A stretch of 64,000 bases of DNA from Dactylorhiza incarnata (lineage: Eukaryota; Streptophyta; Magnoliopsida; Asparagales; Orchidaceae). Below the pieces are notes generated by a model that was not told the DNA's origin, made no database searches, and worked only from the letters and a program-made list of their open reading frames with translations. Made by a program: the position numbers and the translations under genes. How positions within the stretch are numbered: position 1 is the stretch's first letter; each line of letters starts with the position of its first letter. Positions 21,402 to 31,989 of the stretch are shown one piece after another. The stretch covers positions 3,780,358 through 3,844,357 of the forward strand of contig JAWHQI010000272.1 of NCBI GenBank assembly GCA_033032865.1, written 5' to 3'.

Positions 21402-22526
21402 TGTCGTTGGTGTGGGGACACATACCACACTAGTGATAGGTGTCCCAAGGAGTATGGTGTTGTTCAGAAACCGTACGGAGCCCATAAGTCTTTTGGCTAC
21501 TCTAGTTCACCTTCATTATCACACCTTTACACGGCTGCCGCACCTTTTGTGCCGGCAAAGCCGGCAAAGCAGTGCCTATTTTGCAAAAGTAAAGAGCACG
21601 CCTTGAAGGACTGTGCTGCTTATCTTTGCGAATTGGCGGATGACGATGAGTCGGATATTCGGATCGTCCCATCTTCAAATTCTGTGAGCACAGCTTCTTC
21701 CTCTGATTATGTGTCACTTCCACCTTCACCTTTTGAAGGCTTTGGAATATACACGTACGTCAGTGTCCCTCATGACTCCGTTTCTGATGCGACACCCCAT
21801 ACTTCTTCGGTTCATGTACCACTTTGTGTAGATTTGTACCCTTGCATGGAGAGTGATCCCGAACTCTTACGAAGCACGTCCTCTCCCGCCACGCACGAAA
21901 TTACATCTGTTGCTGATGTTTTTATTGAGGTCACTATGCAGGATGTTGCGTACCTGCGCAATGTGGTGCCCACTCTCATGGAGGAGGACATCCTTGATTG
22001 TGCTGAAGCAACTGCTTCGGTCCAGTGCGATGAAGTCCAAGTTATAGAGGAGGCCATTGCGTGCGCTATGGAGTCTAGCGAAATCTTCGATGATATCTTC
22101 AGTTTGTCATTGCCGCACCCCATGGGGGATGAAGCCGGGATTGTCCCCTCAGATGAGATTTCTTTTAGTTTTTCTTCCAATTTATTTCCTGACCCCCTTT
22201 CTTTATGTACAAGGATGCAGGATGCCCCTCCTCCGGTTGATCAGACCTTATGCATGGAGGAGCTGAAAGCCTAGCGGGATGAGGAAGATATAGTGAAGGA
22301 ACATCTTGTTTCCTCATCTTCGTTGGTGCTTCCCTTTGAGGATTGGTTACAAGGGGGCAAGCGGTTTTTCTTTGAAGATATAATACTGGAGGAGAAGAAG
22401 AGAGCGAAAAAGGAGGAGATTTGGGGTTGGAGGCTGAGCATCATACTTATTTTCCACCCCTACTACCAGGTCCCCGGACCTTTTTCTTTCATCAGCTGTT
22501 ACTACTTCAAATCATCTTATAGCTGA
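21402..22526 (+). pseudogene. Family A protein: two zinc knuckles plus acidic region
   Basis: An open frame starts after TGA at 21399 and runs to 22271; after one TAG (22272-22274) the same frame continues to 22526. No ATG precedes the knuckles, so the true start is unknown (frameshift, or a lost exon or start). Knuckle 1 is CRWCGDTYHTSDRC (21402-21443) and knuckle 2 is CLFCKSKEHALKDC (21573-21614); both fit CX2CX4HX4C, the nucleic-acid-binding motif of gag nucleocapsid. Between them is a Ser/Ala-rich linker. The remainder is acidic and Ser/Pro-rich, without a domain I recognise. A3 keeps a recognisable homologue (57791-58683), including sequence matching the part after the TAG, so the TAG is probably a mutation in this copy. 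I infer a reduced gag-like RNA-binding protein. Confidence 0.65.
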
Positions 22527-24259
22527 TTTGTTTTTAGCTTGTAATAATAATTAGGATTTATTAACCTTTGCTCATTCCTAGACTTTATAAACTGCTTTAA
22601 TACAGGTATTTGGTCCACCTTTAAGGACGTTAAACAAAAGGGCTTATTGGGAGACAACCCATGGGAACCACCCGGTTCCGTTTGCTTGATTTAATTTCTA
22701 TTATGTTTTGTTTGCTTCTGCTTTTCTTTTTAACTATGCAGGTGTGAACTCGATTGGATGAAGAGGAGGAGATCATTAAAGAAGGATTATACCACTCTTC
22801 TGGAATGCTCTTAGGAGCATAGGTACTCTTAGCCCAGCTCTTAATCTGCTTTGAAAGATTATATTTGCTTGTGTTTCAATTCATGTCTGGGGGGGAGCGA
22901 GCCTTTGCTTAAGCCACACGCACATGCATGCTAGAATCTTGTGTTAGGAAATTTATATTTATTGTCTCATTGCATAACACACACCACATGCGTTTTATTC
23001 TTACTCGTGCCCAATTATCGTGTAAGTGCTTGATGTATATGTTTAGAAGTTTGGTTGTTAGTTTAGGATTGTGTGGCTTAACAGGATGTGACCCATGCGG
23101 TGCTGCTAGTAGAGCGCTCACGCAGCTTAAAAATTCACGTAGAATAGATTTAATTACAAAGTTATAGTTTTATTTACTTCATTTGTGTAATTACTTAATA
23201 CTCTACTCAAACGGTGAATTTGGTGAATCTAGCGGTAGCCCTTGGTCGAGTGTAGAAGAGCTGTTAGCCTCGTGTTGTTTGAGTTGGAAGGAGAGGAGTC
23301 CTCGCTCGGTGGTTAAGATCTTGCCCCAAGCTATTTTCAAAACGAGTGCGTTGAATGATCTTGTTGGGAGCATGACGTAGGCCATCATTTGGTCCGGTTG
23401 AGCTTTGATTTCCCAACCTAACGTCATCCTTTGCTAGCCCCGTTGAGCCTTACCTTTCCTATTTGTTAAACTACACTAAACGTTCACCAAGGCCCCATAT
23501 CCTAACTTAAAACGCACTAGAGTCAAGCTTTGAAACTTATACATATTGATGATGATTGTGCGATGCGGAGAACAAATATGTGTTTGTGTGATGTGGTGTG
23601 TGCGCGCAGAAAAAAATGAGAATGAAAAAAAAATTTGATTGATCCTAAATTATGTTTCTATGGATCTAAAAAAGGAGTACAAGATCTCTAAAAAGAATCG
23701 AACCAAAAGTGTGGTAGTCTCGCGCACACCACAGTGCTTAAATGAAGTCTGGGGGAGTGTGCTTCAAGGTGAAGATGTTAAGGTTGAGTTTTGTTCATTT
23801 TTCGGAGGTTGAGTGCGTTTAGCCTACGTTCTTCTACTTCATTATCATACCTTAACCCAAGCCCAAGTCTAACCTAAAAGTCCTACTGATTCTTGATGAG
23901 ATCGTCTCATGCAGTGGAGAAGGTGTGAAAGGGCAAGCTTATGACAATCGACCTTGATGGATTTCTTGGAGAGCTCTTTCTTGAGATCCAATTTGAACAA
24001 CGCTCACCTCAGCAGCTCACGCTATTTTCCCTAGGGCGTGACTGTACGATTCACCAATAATTCACCTTAGAGTAGTGGTATTTTGTATTTTACACTTGTA
24101 GAAGTTCTTAAGATATAGTCTTTGTTTTAAAATCTTTTCTACTTTATTTTCACGCTCGTTAGTCTTTACTTCCCATCGTGTTTCGCCTGCACAGTTGCTT
24201 CCTTAACGTTCATTTTTCTACCATAGGATCGAGTGTTTGCCCGAGACGTGCAAACGAGT
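22527..24259 (+). mobile_element. A2 3' non-coding region
   Basis: No credible gene. It contains the gggagacaacccatggg phrase typical downstream of plant gypsy pol (22649-22665). It also has shared blocks matching A1, A3 and B: ggtagcccttggtcg to gttgagccttacc (23232-23450) and gggcaagcttatgac (23930-23945). Two extra PPT-like sites lie at 22883-22896 (ATGTCTGGGGGGG) and 23745-23759 (AAGTCTGGGGGAG). Confidence 0.75.
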
Positions 24260-24272
24260 AAGTCTGGGGGTG
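24260..24272 (+). other. PPT of A2
   Basis: AAGTCTGGGGGTG abuts the 3' LTR start. Confidence 0.88.
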
Positions 24273-25822
24273 TGATGAGTCTCCATTATATACATGTTTT
24301 AGGACTCATTTAGGCTTATTATCATGCATAGGTACTGCATATTAGGTGGATTATCGCTCATATTAGATTAGTAGTTCATTTGCGTAGATAGTACCTTCCA
24401 AAGCCTTATTCTGTGTGTTATCTTGGATGCTCCCCTTTTATTCTTTTTAGTGCATATTTTATGTCGTTGGGGAGCTTTGTTGCTATGCCCCAGCGGGTAT
24501 GTTTGAGTTTTCATGCAGGTTCATGGGTCGTGCGACGTTCGGAGTTTGTTTAGGAGTAGTTTATGCCTGAAATGCCACTGATCGTGCGTTTCCTTCACGC
24601 ACGATCAGTTGATCGTGCGCCTCTGGTCGTGCACGTTCATCTGCTGCCCAAAAACAGCTTCGGAGTTTGGTCGTGCATTTGCTACGCACGATCGTGCGCA
24701 CGGTCGTGCGATTTATTATTTTCTGTAGTTTTGCCTTGCAGCTTTCCGGCAACAGCGCGCACGACCACTAACGGCCCAGTGCGCACGACCCCTGGTCGTG
24801 CGCCACTGGTCGTGCGCACTATTTATTCCAGCGCTTATTTATAGCCCGGCTCCGCGATTTTAGGGCAGAGAGCAATACCGGGGCGCGATTAGCCCGCTGT
24901 TTTGGGCGATTTTCATCCCATCTTCATCTCCATTCCATTTCAATCATCCGGGAGACTCCTCCAGCGATCAATAGTTGTTTCTCTACCATCGGGGAGCCCT
25001 TCCGGCCGTCAGCAACGCTTTCCTAGTGAGCGTTCTTCAAGTTGTTGCGGAGAAAGTGGAGATCACCGGAGAAAGTGACAGATCTCCGGCACCGGAAGCA
25101 CCCCTCGACCGAGATCGGAAGCGGATTGACAACTCGCTATTCCGGCCGTGACCGACGGCTCTCCTTCTTGAGTGGTTTTCTCTTAACTTATCTTGTTATA
25201 ACTAGTTGAATATTTGTGTAATGAACTTGAATGATTTGTTTGTCTATGAATGAATTATCTGGTGTTTACATAATCTCCTTTGTATTGCTCTGTGTTGCGT
25301 CCGCCTCCACTCCACTCCACTTCCACACACACGTTCTAGCTAGCTCACTCTAGCAAAAGCTAGAGGTGAGAGTGAAGAGGTGCTTTCGACCCTCATCAAA
25401 GCCCCACACTGTGGCCATTTCACCCACATACCGAAGCACGACATCGCGGCCACTGCACTCACCCCCACTTTGCGAAGATGTGTGTGCGACCCTCAATCGT
25501 CAGAGTTACTTTCTGTCCACGCGCCTTCCGAAGCACGACATCGCGGTCGTTGCATCCATCCCGCCTTGCGAAGCGGAGTTTTGACCCGCATCTCTTATTT
25601 TTGTAATAGTCTAGATCACTCATCACAAAGCCCTTTTTTTTTTAATTTCTTTCACTCGTCATAACAATCACCTCACTCTATTTTCTTATCACCACATCCT
25701 GCATTCCTTGAGAGATCGATACTTAGGGATAACTTCCCATTTTTTATTACTTGAGCGACCGGTGCACTGTCATTGTATCGCATTTCGTGCCTGCTAATTA
25801 GTAGTGCCGAAATAACGCATCA
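24273..25822 (+). mobile_element. A2 3' LTR
   Basis: 1550 bp from TGATGAGTCTCC to AACGCATCA, followed by the TSD ATACC. It has the same organisation as the 5' LTR: array 24578-24822, TATA-like box near 24833. Confidence 0.92.
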
Positions 25823-25827
25823 ATACC

Positions 25828-26821
25828 TTATAGGCTCTACTATGTGAGCTATATCCAACAAGAATCCTCATGTTGCATTTTTTAGCAAACTTGGGTAACT
25901 GAGCTTTTCTATTGTTTAGAATGTAGCAATTAGATCCAAAGATCCTTAAGTATGAAATTGTTGGTTGTTTGCCTTTCAAAATCTCATAGGGGGTAATTCC
26001 ATGATCTTTATTGATGGAAGCTCTATTGAGAACATAACAGGCAGTATTGACTGCTTCAGCCCAGAAATATTCTGGGAGTGACGAGTCATTAAGCAATGTT
26101 CTCCCAGCTTCTATCAATGATCAATATTCCTCCTCTCAGCCACCCCATTTTGTTGTGGGGTCCTTGGAGAGGAAAATTCTTGAATGATACCTAGTTCTTG
26201 ACAGAACCTTGTCATGGCTTCAGATTGAAACTCTGTGCCATGATCAGACCTAGTTCTGACCACAGTACATTGCAAGTCATTCTGAATGGCCTTGACATGG
26301 CTTATGAAGACATTTAGAGTATCATATTTCTTCCTAAGGAAAAATACCCATGTATATCTTGAGTGATCATCAACAATCACTAAGGTATACAACTTCCCTC
26401 CTAAGCTTTGAATTGGCATAGGACCAACCAAGTCCATGTGCAATAGATAAAGACATCTCTTAGTGTCTTTGGAGCCAATACTTTTAAAAGTGGCCCTCGT
26501 TTGCTTACCCATTTGGCAAGCATGACATGGGTCATTTTTAACACATTTTAAATTAGGACTATTTCTAACCAAGTTCTTAGAGAATAGTCTATGCATTGTC
26601 TTGTAGTTGATGTGGGCAAGTCTTTTGTGCCATTGAACACATAGAGACTCACTCTCATCTGCTACAAGACATACAGGAGAAGAAAAAGATTTGCAGAAGA
26701 AATCTAAACAATAAACAGGCTTGTAATCCTGTAGGAGACTCCTATTTCCTGTCATGTGCCTTAAGCACCCACTGTCCAAGTACCATATTTGATTGAGACT
26801 TGTACTTGAACTACCCTGCAA
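25828..26821 (-). pseudogene. pol: Cop1 protease and integrase
   Basis: Frame 26821-26114 begins with the copia protease site WYLDSGC-RHMTG (catalytic Asp near residue 16; the usual Ser before Arg is Leu). Little of the rest of the protease is present, so an internal deletion is likely. It then has the integrase zinc domain (WHKRLAHIN with CHACQMGK) and the core: HMDLVGP (first Asp), RSDHGTEF (second Asp) and PQQNGVAERRN (catalytic Glu). A frameshift near 26115 moves the continuation to 26117-25828 (AGRTLLNDSSLPEYFWAEA, GYSSHSRAYK). A2 then interrupts it. Protease would cut the polyprotein and integrase would insert the cDNA; neither can be made as one product here. Confidence 0.85.
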
Positions 26822-26829
26822 AGAAGAAT

Positions 26830-28320
26830 TTAGTTATCCTTAGGATCCCAAAGAGTTTTGGGTCCTAGGTGCCTGTTAGTTTGATGAGATACTCTCACAC
26901 TAGCTACCCTCCTAGCAGGAAAGCTCTTCTTTGCAATAGGTACATTGGGGTTGTACCAACAATCTATGGAAAAGTGTCCCACCTTGCCACAACACCAAGA
27001 ATCATGAATATTGTATCTCCTTTTCTGAGCATTTTTCTGAATAAGTACAGCACTGTGCACATGTTCAGCAGAGGAGACTGCAGCATTCTTCCTGTTTCTT
27101 TCAGCAATAATCTGACTAGGATAATTTGTGGACAGTCTTGCTGCTATTTGTCCTGATGGCCTCAGCTTGCTTTGTCTTAGCATCCATACTAGGTCTGAGG
27201 GAATCAGACACTGAGCAGCAGGCCTTGTCAACATATTTGATAGTAGTCTTGCTTTTTGCTGAGGCAGATTTGGAAGTGCTTGCTTCCTTGTTCTTGACTG
27301 AAGGTGCTGAAGCATCAAAAATAAATGGTCCAGATTGGGCCATTTGTATTTCCTCATGGGGAGCTTTCATTGCTCTCAAACCCATGCCCTCTCTTTCACT
27401 ATGTGAAGGAGCATTTCCCTTCCTATAGTAACTCCCAATCTTCCAGTGACCATGAATGCCTTCATGGTCATACCTGTTGGAAGGAAGCATCACCTTTTGA
27501 GAGGTGGGTTGAGGCTTAGCCTTCTTCTTGCTCTTTACTCCACTCCCTTCTCCTACTTCCATCTTGTGGAATCCAGGTCCTCTCCTATTGGTTTGAGAGG
27601 AGAAGGTGTCAATAAGGGGAAGCACAGATTTGGGCTTGGAGAGTTGAGCCACCAGGCTCTTCTCCTTCTCAAGCTTTTCTTCAAGGTCCTTGATGACCTT
27701 GTTCTTCAGGGAAATAGTGCATAATTGCACAATATTTAACCCTTGAAGATGGCTAATCTGTCTACTCATCTGAGCCACCAGGGTGGTGGGTTCAGTGTTG
27801 ACATCCTTAGTTATCTTGAGGGAAACAATTTCCTGGGCTTGCCTCTTGGCAATCTTCTTGCTCTTCTTCAGAGCTTCCAAAAGAATACCATACTTATCAA
27901 TCAGTTGATTGAATTCTTCCTCAGCATCCTTGCCTCTTCCATCAATTGATGGAGGTGCATCAGATTCTGGACTAGTCTCATAATCAGAAGAGGATATGGA
28001 ATGAATTACAACCTACTCATGTTCAAAATTATTGTGGCTGTCCTCATCTTTAGTTAGAGCCATCAGACCATGGCCATTGTGAATGACCTCATCCTCCTCT
28101 ACATCACTGTCTGAATGTGATAGAGGGGCCCTGACTGCCATCCTGCCAACAGCAGTTTCTTCAACAGCAACCAGCCCAATGAGGGATTCTTCCATTTCAG
28201 ATTCTGATGAGCTAGAGTCTGATTCACTCCAGCTCTTCTTCTTCTTCTTAGCTAGAAAGGATTTCTCTCCTTTCTTGCTCCTTGAATGATGAGCCTTCCT
28301 CTCATCCTTCTCTCTTCTCT
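26830..28320 (-). pseudogene. gag: Cop1 gag C-terminal region, coiled-coil-like, second knuckle
   Basis: Minus-strand frames 28324-28013, 27880-27116 and 27357-26830 form one long hydrophilic segment between the first knuckle and protease. It has an acidic Ser/Glu stretch (SESDSSSSESEMEES), a Lys/Glu/Leu-rich coiled-coil-like run (near 27880-27640) and basic Ser/Lys sequence. Near 26955-27000 is a second knuckle, SWCCGKVGHFSIDC, whose first Cys is Ser. The usual end-of-gag motif is reduced to LGPKTLWDPKDN just before the protease. Plant SIRE/Tork-type elements have such long gag tails. Confidence 0.65.
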
Positions 28321-29261
28321 TCACAGGGCAGTCAACAATGACATGCCCAGGCTTGCTGCAGCAATAGCAAACAACTTGAAAGAATTAGGTTTTGAGTTAG
28401 ACTCATACCTGTCACTTCTGGAGTGATGCTTTGACTCCTTGCTGTCCTCCTTGTTGTGATGTGAGGAGGAAGGCTTGTTCTTCCATTGCTTCCTCCTCAG
28501 CAGCTTTCTGAAGTGCCTTGTAAGAACAACAATTTCTTCATCAGAAGAAGAGGAGCTTGATGAGCTAGGCTCAGAATCTTCTGGTTCAGCAGATCTTCTG
28601 GGAGGTGAGTGAGCCTTCTCTCTCCCTCTTCTTGAGCTTTCAGCCTTGAAGGCCAGGGAATTCTCCCTGGTATCACCCTTTGCCTTCTGCTCTTCTTCCT
28701 TCCTGGCAGTCAGCTGCATTTCATAGGAGAGAAGCTTTCCATAGAGAGTTTGGGAGGAGTTTCAGTCAGCTTAGCCACCTCCCTTATGGCACAAATTTTT
28801 GTGTCCCAATCTCTTGTTAGAGATCTGAGGAACTTATCATTCAGCTCATAATTTGTGAACACTCTCTCATAGGTTCTTAGTTCATTTATTATTCTAAAGA
28901 ACCTTTCATAACACATGGAGATGCTCTCCTGCCCTTACTGCCTGAAAGCTTCATATTCTTGATTGAGGAGTGACTTCCTGTCATTCCTCACATCTTCAGT
29001 CCCTTCCATGTACACAATCAGTGTATCCCACATCTCCTTAGCAGATGCACAGTGCACTAAATTTTGAAAAGTTGAGTCATCAATAGCATTGACTATGATA
29101 TTTTGAGCCCTCTTATCCATAGTAGCCAATGCTATCTCATCCTTGGTGATTTCACTGTATGGTTTGCCTACTTGCCTGGTGGGATCAACAGTGGAGGGTT
29201 TTGTGATAATAAAGGGGCCTTCCTGAACAGTAATGTAGATTCTAGGGTCTGAGGCTTCCAT
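28321..29261 (-). pseudogene. gag: Cop1 gag N-terminal region with zinc knuckle
   Basis: ATG at 29261 opens MEASDPRIYITVQEG, followed by TKDEIALATMDKRAQNII and SAKEMWDTLIVYMEGTEDV, the copia gag core (UBN2-like). A frameshift near 28935 shifts to RFFRIINELRTYERVFTNYELNDKFLRSL pieces (28916-28760) and another near 28715 to the Lys/Ser-rich linker. A CCHC knuckle, CYCCSKPGHVIVDC, lies at 28328-28369 and fits CX2CX4HX4C. The product would coat and package element RNA. Confidence 0.82.
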
Positions 29262-29297
29262 GTACAGCCTAACCCTCTGCTTCCATATGCCAAAGTT

Positions 29298-29310
29298 GGC
29301 TTTGATACCA
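29298..29310 (-). other. PBS of Cop1, tRNA-iMet type
   Basis: Minus-strand TGGTATCAAAGCC, 2 bases from the LTR end, as in plant copia elements. Confidence 0.88.
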
Positions 29311-29312
29311 CT

Positions 29313-30702
29313 TGAAAGAATATAAGGTTTGAAGTCTAAGTCACCTAGAGGGGGGGGGGTGAATAGGTCTTTTAAATTTTACTTGATTAGCTTTAGTTGT
29401 TTTCAGAGTTGGTTCAAGCAAATCAGCAAACACAGAAAGCACACAATAATTTATAGTGGTTCCCCAAAGACAGTGTGTCTATGGGTAGTCCACTTTCCCC
29501 CTCCACCCTTCTAACATTGTGTTAGACAGGGCCAACTTCTCCAAACTCGGCTCAAAGAGCTTACAGCACAAGTTCCTCAGAACTTCTCAGATCAAGAATG
29601 ATCCTACATCAGGACACAAGTCCCTACAACTCAGAGCTATCACCAGCTCCTACCTCAGGCACATCTTCCCTACAAACTCAGAGGATAACACCTCCTACAG
29701 CTCAGATAATAATGTCCTACAACTCAGACCTCTCCCAGGTCCTACCACTCAGAGGACTCCTCCTCCTACAGCTCAAACCAGATCCTGGTCCTACCTCAGG
29801 CTGTTAAGACCTACCTCAGATCTGCTCCAGATCCTACACTCAGGCCTTCAGCCCTACAGCTCAGAACCCTCAGGTTCCTACAAACTCAGACAAAATGGTC
29901 TTACAGTTTAGGCAAGATGCCCTACAGATAAATGATTTAGAAATTTATTTTACAGTAGAGGTACTCTCCTGTAGATCCTGCCCTGACTGTGCTTCCTGTT
30001 GCTGAAGATGTTGATTATAGCAACTAACTTGATCTTCCGCTACGGCAGAGTGGCGGAAGATCACCTTGCTCCTTCTTGCAAAGGAGCTAACTTTCTTTCT
30101 CTGTTATCTTCTTCTTCTTGTTCAGTGAACGGGAGGAAGAAGATGAGAGCTTCAGCCGTCAATGTAATAGTTGATCTCTTTTGCACGTTACAGAGAGTTT
30201 CAAATGTGACCTAACTCTTCCTTTTATACATCTCTGATCTTCAACGGCTCTTAGCTGATCTGCTGAGAGGTATGGGAGAAGCTGGTGGACCCCACACAGC
30301 TTTTCCACAACTAGTCTTAGCCGCAGGACCCGCCGCCCTACTTTTTCGTAGAGAAGAACTGCGCTCGACGAACGTGGAACACTCTGCGTTCGACGAACCA
30401 GCTGTCCCCTGCGTTCGACGATCTTGCCAGCTCAGCGCTCGACAAACTTGCCATGTGTGTCTTCTCAACGGCTTCGCTGAGACGGCTCCTCGTCTCAGCG
30501 TTTGTCGAACGACGTTCAGCGTTCGACGATCTTGCCTAGTGTGTCTTCTCAGCGGCTTCAGCTTTGATCTCGTCTCAGTAGTTTCTGCTTCGACCTCGTC
30601 TCAGCGGTCGACGAACGACGTACAGTGTTCGATGAATGTCGAGCCCAGTTCGACGACCACGCTGATTCTCAGCATATAATAAACTTCTCAGTGAAGTCAC
30701 CA
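29313..30702 (-). mobile_element. Cop1 5' LTR, truncated
   Basis: It matches 15801 to about 17190 of the 3' LTR, then identity stops near 30702, so about 255 bp at the LTR start (distal U3) is missing. The TATA-like box (near 30220-30232) and most of the palindrome array (30355-30690) remain. The right-hand target duplication is lost with the deletion. Confidence 0.85.
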
Positions 30703-31588
30703 TAGTCGACCAAGCAATGGAAGCTCGAACCTGAATCAGGAGAGCCCGACAAATTGAGGTGAGATTCGCTCCCTTTACCATTCTATAAGCATCTTAGAAT
30801 GGTTTTGAATCGAAATCGAGCTCGATTGGCGCTAATTTCACTTAGTTTAGTAGAGTTTTGTCATTGGAATGTCCATGCAATTTTGGCCACTCGCGGCGAC
30901 AACAATCTGTCGAACCACCGCCAATGGGTAGTCCTCATCAAGAAAAAACTATTGGCGGTGGTGGCAAGTAGTGGTGATGGCCGGTCGGCGGTGGAGAAGC
31001 TTTGAAAGCTTCATCTATGCAGGATTAATCTTCGTCATTCGCTAGAGGTTGAAGATGGTCTCTGCGCCGTCTAATTTCCTTAAATCAGACGAAATAATGA
31101 TTGGTCGCTCCCCACAGCGGTTCAACATCAGATTCATTAGGGGGAAGGTCATTTTTTGTCTAGCGACACTCTATACCGCATGATATGCTTTATAATCTGC
31201 GTTGTGATTAAATACATGGCTATTGTTTAAATTAACTTTTTTTGTCTATATGCACCCCACAATAGAGAAATGAAAATTGATTTTTAAGTGCCTTAATGGC
31301 TAAACCAGATCAAGTGGTCAACATGAAACTTGTAGGTCTTGGCCTGGGCTTTCCAAAATGGTGTGACACATTTTATGGTGATGAGTATATCTCCCTAAAT
31401 AAATTTTTGAAATAAATGTGACATTAACTATAAGACTCATTAAATTTTGTGTATTTTCTAGTCAATTTACATGGGATGAACCTAAAAATTGGGGCATAAT
31501 TTATCATGAGGTTATTAATGTATATATAGAGACTTGGAATTTGTGGGGCATGTTTCCCCATGGTTTGACTTAATATACATTAAATTGG
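30703..31588. other. Unassigned sequence
   Basis: No credible coding frame, LTR end, PBS or PPT seen. The first 400 bp are GC-moderate and contain a short inverted pair around aatcttcgtcattcg; from 31200 the sequence becomes AT-rich and may be older repeat DNA related to the tandem repeat that follows. Confidence 0.5.
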
Positions 31589-31989
31589 CACACTTATATA
31601 TAAATGAAATATTTTGACCTTAAACATCTAAAGAAATACACAAATTTTTATAGCATACTTATAATATTATGAATGACCTTGGATTAAATTTTGAAGATAA
31701 TTGGACATGAATTGATCATTTTGTGAATTATACATTTAATGGGTATAGTTTAAATCATTAAATTATCACACTTATATATAAATGAAATATTTTGACCATA
31801 AACATCTAAATAAATTCCCAATTTTTTACAGCATACTTGTAATATTATGACTGGCCATGGATTCAATTTTGAAGATGATTGGACATGAATTGATCATCTT
31901 GTGAATTATATATTTAATGGGTATAGTTTAAATCATTAAATTGTCACACTTATATATAAATGAAATGTGTTGACCTTAAACATGTAAAT
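31589..31989. repeat. 178-bp tandem repeat (satellite-like), two full units plus part
   Basis: The marker cacacttatatataaatg starts at 31589, 31767 and 31945, giving a period of 178 bp twice. Units are AT-rich, and differences between them are scattered single bases. The third unit is interrupted at 31989 by LTR D2. The period is in the size range of plant centromeric and subtelomeric satellites. Confidence 0.8.

Larger units (their letters stand above)
19733..25822 (+). mobile_element. Family A non-autonomous Athila-like element A2, complete
   Basis: A structurally complete element of 6090 bp: 5' LTR, tRNA-Asp PBS, about 3 kb internal region, PPT, 3' LTR. It is flanked by a perfect TSD ATACC (19728-19732 and 25823-25827). 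The internal region has one recognisable frame (21402-22526) with two zinc knuckles and no protease, RT, RNase H or integrase, so it must borrow enzymes. It is inserted in antiparallel orientation into Cop1. Its LTRs differ at scattered positions and by a gap of about 30 bp (extra sequence around 24913-24945 in the 3' LTR). Confidence 0.92.
15801..30702 (-). mobile_element. Copia element Cop1 (minus), split by A2
   Basis: A Ty1/copia element in the order 5' LTR (30702-29313, truncated), PBS, gag with a knuckle, a second knuckle, protease, integrase, RT, RNase H, PPT, 3' LTR (17444-15801). Element A2 plus one TSD copy sits between 19733 and 25827 within the integrase C-terminal coding region. 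Without A2 the element is about 8.8 kb. The two LTRs differ at scattered sites, so the insertion is not very recent. RT features such as [20 protein letters not shown] resemble SIRE/Tork-type plant copia; the lineage call is tentative. Confidence 0.88.
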
